From positions 1,113,232 to 1,177,231 of the forward strand of contig JAMPBN010000001.1 in assembly GCA_023666665.1 (NCBI GenBank): a stretch of 64,000 nt of DNA, in the 5' to 3' direction. The notes below the pieces were generated by a model that worked only from the letters and a program-made list of their open reading frames with translations, was not told the origin of the DNA and searched no databases. This document shows, piece after piece, positions 60,607 to 64,000 of this stretch. This DNA is from Prevotella sp. (lineage in GTDB: Bacteria; Bacteroidota; Bacteroidia; Bacteroidales; Muribaculaceae). The position numbers and the translations under genes were made by a program. How positions within the stretch are numbered: position 1 is the stretch's first letter; every line of letters begins with the position of its first letter.

Positions 60607-62616
60607 ATGGAAACAGAAAAAAAACAGGGAAATATTGGTGTTACTACTGAAAACATATTCCCGGTAATCAAAAAATTTCTTTACAGCGACCACGAAATCT
60701 TTCTTCGCGAACTCGTTAGCAACGCAATAGACGCTACTCAAAAACTTAAGACCCTCTCATCGTTCGGCGAATTTAAGGGCGAACTCGGTGACCTGAAAGT
60801 CACCGTTAAGGTTGACAAAGAAGCCGGAACCCTTACCGTTACCGACCGAGGCATCGGCATGACAGCCGACGATGTTGAGAAATATATCAATCAAATCGCA
60901 TTTTCAGGAGCTGAGGAGTTTGTTAATAAATATAAGGATACTGCAAATGGCATAATCGGTCATTTTGGCCTCGGTTTCTATTCGGCATTTATGGTATCTA
61001 CAAAGGTGGAAATCCGCACTCTCAGCTATAAAGAAAGTGCCCAGGCAGTGCGCTGGGAATGCGACGGCTCTCCGGTTTACACGCTTGAACCCTGCGAAAA
61101 GTCCGACCGTGGCACAGAAATCATTCTTTATATTGACGATGAAAGCAAGGAGTTTCTTGATCAGCAACGCATCAACACTCTGCTGCGCAAATATTGCCGC
61201 TTCCTCCCCATTCCTGTAGAAACGGATGGTAATGTCATCAACTCTACAGAACCAACCTGGGCAAAGAAGCCTGCTGATCTTACCAATGAAGACTATCTAA
61301 ACTTCTACCACGAACTTTATCCCGGACAAGACGATCCGCTGTTTTGGATTCACCTTAATGTAGACTATCCGTTTAATCTCACCGGCATTCTCTACTTCCC
61401 AAAAATCCACAACAACTTTGAGATAACCAAAAACCGCATCCAACTCTACTGCAACCAAGTGTTCGTGACAGATTCTGTCGAAGGCGTTGTCCCGGAATTT
61501 ATGATGCTGCTCCAAGGTGTAATTGATTCACCGGACATTCCGCTGAACGTAAGCCGCAGTTACTTGCAGAGCGACAGTGCGGTTAAGAAAATCTCGGGAT
61601 ATATTACCAAAAAGGTGTCGCAGCGTCTGGAAGAAATATTCAAGTCAGATCGCAAGGACTTTGAAGCCAAGTGGGACGACATCAAAATTTTCATTGAATA
61701 CGGTATGCTGACGGATGAGAAGTTCCGCGATGCCGCAATGAAGTTCTGCCTGCTAAAAGACACTGAGGGATATTATTATACATTTGATGAATACAATACC
61801 CTCATTGAAGCTACACAAACTGACAGCGACAAGAATCTTATCTACCTCTATACTACCGACCCCACCGCGCAGTTCACATACATTAATGATGCAACCGCCA
61901 AGGGTTACAACGTTCTGGTAATGGACGGTCAGCTTGACAGCCACTTCGTTGGAATGCTTGAAAGCAAGTTCGAGGGCAGCCGCTTTGTCCGCGTCGACTC
62001 CGACATTATCGATAATCTCATCCGCAAGGGCGAAAAGAAGTCGACCGACCTCACCGGCTCGCAGCTTGAAATGATGACATCGCTTTTCAAAACGCAGATT
62101 CCTGCTGTTGACAAAGCCGAATTTATGGTTCAGTTCGAGGCCCTCGCAGGCAGCAATATGCCCGTCACCATTACTCAAAATGAGTTTATGCGCCGAATGA
62201 AAGAAATGGCGGCAATGCAACCGGGGATGAATTTCTACGGACAGTTGCCCGACAGTTACACATTGGTAGTAAACACCGAAAGCACCCCGGTTGCCAAAAT
62301 CAAAGAAGAGGCAATTAAAACCATTGGCGCGGATGTTGATAAGCAGTATGCCGAGCTTACTGAAGCTGAAAATCAACTTAAGACGGTACGCGAACAGGTA
62401 AAGGACAACAAACCCACCGATGAGCAGCAGAAACAAATCAGCGAATTGCAGGCAAAAATTGAAGAGTCGCGCAAGGCTGTTGCCGCTAAGGCAGAGGAGT
62501 TTGCCAAGTCGCAGCCTGTTGTCCGCCAGGTAATAGACCTCGCACTTCTTTCTTCCGGTTTGCTTAAGGGTAGAGAGTTGAGCGAATTTATAAACCGCTC
62601 CGTATCACTTTTATAA
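60607..62616 (+). CDS. htpG: Molecular chaperone HtpG (Hsp90)
   Basis: 669 aa. GHKL ATPase domain: RELVSNAIDATQKL, VTDRGIGMTADDV and GHFGLGFYSAFMV. The middle domain (about 230-480) carries FPKIHNNFEITKNRIQLYCN and PDIPLNVSRSYLQSD; the C-terminal dimerisation domain includes a Lys/Glu/Gln-rich coiled segment (about 575-640). It helps fold and remodel client proteins together with DnaK. I do not see a clear heat-shock-type or TAnnTTTG promoter in the 68 nt before it. The dacB-like gene starts on the last base of its stop. Confidence 0.96.
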   Translation: METEKKQGNIGVTTENIFPVIKKFLYSDHEIFLRELVSNAIDATQKLKTLSSFGEFKGELGDLKVTVKVDKEAGTLTVTDRGIGMTADDVEKYINQIAFSGAEEFVNKYKDTANGIIGHFGLGFYSAFMVSTKVEIRTLSYKESAQAVRWECDGSPVYTLEPCEKSDRGTEIILYIDDESKEFLDQQRINTLLRKYCRFLPIPVETDGNVINSTEPTWAKKPADLTNEDYLNFYHELYPGQDDPLFWIHLNVDYPFNLTGILYFPKIHNNFEITKNRIQLYCNQVFVTDSVEGVVPEFMMLLQGVIDSPDIPLNVSRSYLQSDSAVKKISGYITKKVSQRLEEIFKSDRKDFEAKWDDIKIFIEYGMLTDEKFRDAAMKFCLLKDTEGYYYTFDEYNTLIEATQTDSDKNLIYLYTTDPTAQFTYINDATAKGYNVLVMDGQLDSHFVGMLESKFEGSRFVRVDSDIIDNLIRKGEKKSTDLTGSQLEMMTSLFKTQIPAVDKAEFMVQFEALAGSNMPVTITQNEFMRRMKEMAAMQPGMNFYGQLPDSYTLVVNTESTPVAKIKEEAIKTIGADVDKQYAELTEAENQLKTVREQVKDNKPTDEQQKQISELQAKIEESRKAVAAKAEEFAKSQPVVRQVIDLALLSSGLLKGRELSEFINRSVSLL

Positions 62617-63920
62617 TGCGTAAGTTCTTTTCAATTTTAATCGTCAGCACAGGCATTGCCTTCGGGCAGTGCCCGCTGACGTTTGATGGTGGCGGTCAAG
62701 CCACCGTCGGTATATATATCGCTCCGGTTAAGGGCGGCAGTGTCAACGTTGACTATAACTCAGCGAAACTGCTGACTCCGGCATCTGTGATGAAAGCGGT
62801 AACAACGGCTGCCGCTCTCAGTATGTATGGCGGCGACTATTGCTGGACTACCACAGTCGGAGCTACCGGAAAAATTCACAATGGAGTGCTAAGCGGCAAT
62901 ATGACCATAACCGGAAGCGGAGACCCGACTCTATGCTCGGAATATTTCAAAGACCGCCAATCGTTTTTAGCAGCCTTGAGAAATGCCGCGAGTGCCAAAA
63001 ACATCACATCAATTTCCGGCCAGGTGGTAAATGTTAAGCCCTGGCCCGGAGAGGGGCCGGTATATTCCTGGGAGCTTGAAGATATTCCCGGGGTAGATGG
63101 AGCCGGATTCTATTCGCTGAATTTCAAGGACAACGTTTTTGTTCTCTCATTTCCGTCTTTGACCGCTACGCCCGAAATTCCCGGTCTTAAGCCTATTTAT
63201 AAGGGTGGAACCGGAGGATTAAGATTTTATCGCAACCCGGGTAGCTATGAGGTAAACATTTACGGAAAACTCGGTAATAAGCAGAATCGTGCTTCATTCA
63301 AATGTTCAATGCCCAACCCGCCGGAGGTATTGCTAAATGAGGTAAACAAAATATTTTCCGCTAAAAAGAACAAAGTTGAAGCTTTTAAAGATACACTTCA
63401 ACTTCTATCCTATAAATCGCCGAAATTACGCGACGTTACCCGTTCGCTCATGGTGCGCTCCGACAATCAGATGGCAGAGGCAACTCTAAGGCTTATGGCT
63501 CCGGGCAAGATGCGGGCATCGGCTATCGAGTCCGAACGATTGCAACTGTCATCATTGGGCGTAAATCTCAAGACGGCGCGTATTGCCGACGGCAGTGGCC
63601 TGAGCCGCCACAATGCCATATCTCCCCGCCAACTTGGCGAGGTACTGCGCGTAATGGCGCGTAACGGCGACTATGTCGGCTCATTTGCGCGGGTTGGGCT
63701 TGACGGCACTGTCCGCAACTTTATGAGTGGAGTTCCCGGCAGAGAAAACTTCGTGTTGAAATCCGGCTCAATGACCGGAGTGGTATGCTACGTAGGCTAT
63801 CGGCTTGACCCCAAAACAAAGTCGCCAACCCACGTTATTGCCATAATGATTAACAACGCCCCCAATTCCACCGCCGCGCGCAAATCCATAGCTCGCCTCC
63901 TCTCCGAAACCAAATTTTGA
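62616..63920 (+). CDS. dacB: D-alanyl-D-alanine carboxypeptidase/endopeptidase, PBP4 (DacB) family
   Basis: 434 aa. Signal peptide 1-18. Active site: Ser57 and Lys60 in the SxxK motif ASVMK, the SxN motif in VRSDNQMAEATLR and the KSG motif in VLKSGSMTGVVCYVG. Between them are the extra domains of PBP4 types (SGDPTLCSEYF, VYSWELEDIPGVDGAGFYSL). It trims or cleaves peptide cross-links in the periplasm. Coupled to htpG by a one-base overlap. Confidence 0.93.
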   Translation: MRKFFSILIVSTGIAFGQCPLTFDGGGQATVGIYIAPVKGGSVNVDYNSAKLLTPASVMKAVTTAAALSMYGGDYCWTTTVGATGKIHNGVLSGNMTITGSGDPTLCSEYFKDRQSFLAALRNAASAKNITSISGQVVNVKPWPGEGPVYSWELEDIPGVDGAGFYSLNFKDNVFVLSFPSLTATPEIPGLKPIYKGGTGGLRFYRNPGSYEVNIYGKLGNKQNRASFKCSMPNPPEVLLNEVNKIFSAKKNKVEAFKDTLQLLSYKSPKLRDVTRSLMVRSDNQMAEATLRLMAPGKMRASAIESERLQLSSLGVNLKTARIADGSGLSRHNAISPRQLGEVLRVMARNGDYVGSFARVGLDGTVRNFMSGVPGRENFVLKSGSMTGVVCYVGYRLDPKTKSPTHVIAIMINNAPNSTAARKSIARLLSETKF

Positions 63921-63946
63921 CACCTCAAAAATAATTCATATCTTTG
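63916..63946 (+). promoter_or_regulatory. Promoter downstream of dacB, reading to the window end
   Basis: TTTG (63916-63919) and TATCTTTG (63939-63946) with a 19-nt spacer. The TTTG lies across the dacB stop. Confidence 0.6.
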
Positions 63947-63964
63947 GGTCACTCGTAAAAGCGT

Positions 63965-64000
63965 GTGGAAGACATAATATACGAAACGGATGGTTTCCGG
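63965..64000 (+). CDS. Possible start of a further gene (cut by the window end)
   Basis: A GTG at 63965, 19 nt after the promoter box, opens an unbroken frame of 12 codons to the window end (after the start, EDIIYETDGFR). An ATG at 63990 in another frame is the alternative. Too short to identify. Confidence 0.3.
   Translation, partial: MEDIIYETDGFR

Noticed and set aside
1..64000. CRISPR array, prophage, insertion sequence or rRNA
   Set aside because: No regularly spaced direct repeats, transposase, integrase or phage structural gene, and no rRNA-like sequence was seen on either strand.

Overview
The window comes from a chromosome of a Bacteroidota member of order Bacteroidales, most likely a gut Muribaculaceae-type organism; the family is an inference without any database search. 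Supporting signs seen in the sequence are: promoters of the Bacteroidota type (TTTG, then about 19-20 nt, then TAnnTTTG) in front of many genes; a type IX secretion sortase (PorU) and several secreted proteins with C-terminal sorting-domain-like tails; an exbB-exbD-exbD-tonB operon; DUF4827, DUF3108 and SPOR-domain envelope proteins; and the absence of obvious Shine-Dalgarno sequences. The window is almost fully coding, and no stretch above 300 bases lacks a gene.

Layout. 1-359 (-): N-terminal part of an SLC13/DASS anion permease. 569-3388: large secreted Ig-like repeat protein. 3561-9729 (+): long tight cluster gpmI, thymidine kinase, DUF3108, C1 peptidase, SPOR lipoprotein, MlaE and MlaF. 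9779-13731 (+): nrnA, DUF4827 lipoprotein, glmM and an NlpC/P60 hydrolase. 13871-17260 (+): ExbB, two ExbD and TonB, ended by a strong hairpin shared with a convergent minus-strand block. 17332-28949 (-): two secreted nucleases, a DEAD-box helicase, a giant GH2 beta-galactosidase and priA. 28950-29164 holds a candidate small RNA with its own promoter and terminator. 29165-31953 (-): queC, queF and a C69 dipeptidase. 32040-36507 (+): rex, a degenerate FAH-like protein and porU, closed by a terminator; then an Omp85-type barrel and a phosphoethanolamine transferase (36579-39423). 39412-47514 (-): a type I restriction-modification operon (hsdM, four-helix-bundle protein, hsdS, hsdR) followed by a shortened ABC-F protein. 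47601-51822 (+): gyrB and rnr. 51808-53423 (-): a 72-aa conserved-looking small protein, a MerR regulator and an M23 peptidase. 53508-53580: tRNA-Gly(CCC). 53585-54808 (-): aquaporin and flavodoxin. 54913-63920 (+): carA, carB, an NSS transporter, htpG and a PBP4-type carboxypeptidase. 63965 to the end: the start of a further gene.

How it fits together. Most of the window is core metabolism and envelope biogenesis: nucleotide salvage and synthesis (tdk, carAB), peptidoglycan precursor supply and remodelling (glmM, NlpC/P60, M23, PBP4), lipid transport (MlaEF), TonB energisation and T9SS protein export. PorU would process cargo of the kind also encoded here (endonuclease I, the EEP nuclease, the GH2 enzyme, the Ig-like protein). 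The restriction-modification operon is the main accessory-like region.

I did not find a clear new multi-gene system. The leads most worth a second look are the 56-bp double palindrome embedded in the second half of hsdS, a 9-nt repeat family shared by hsdR and the four-helix gene, an ABC-F protein missing nearly all of the helical part of its first ATPase domain, an orphan small-RNA-like unit beside queC, several genes whose promoter box lies only 3-7 nt before the start codon, and the placement of the redox regulator rex in the same transcription unit as the T9SS sortase.
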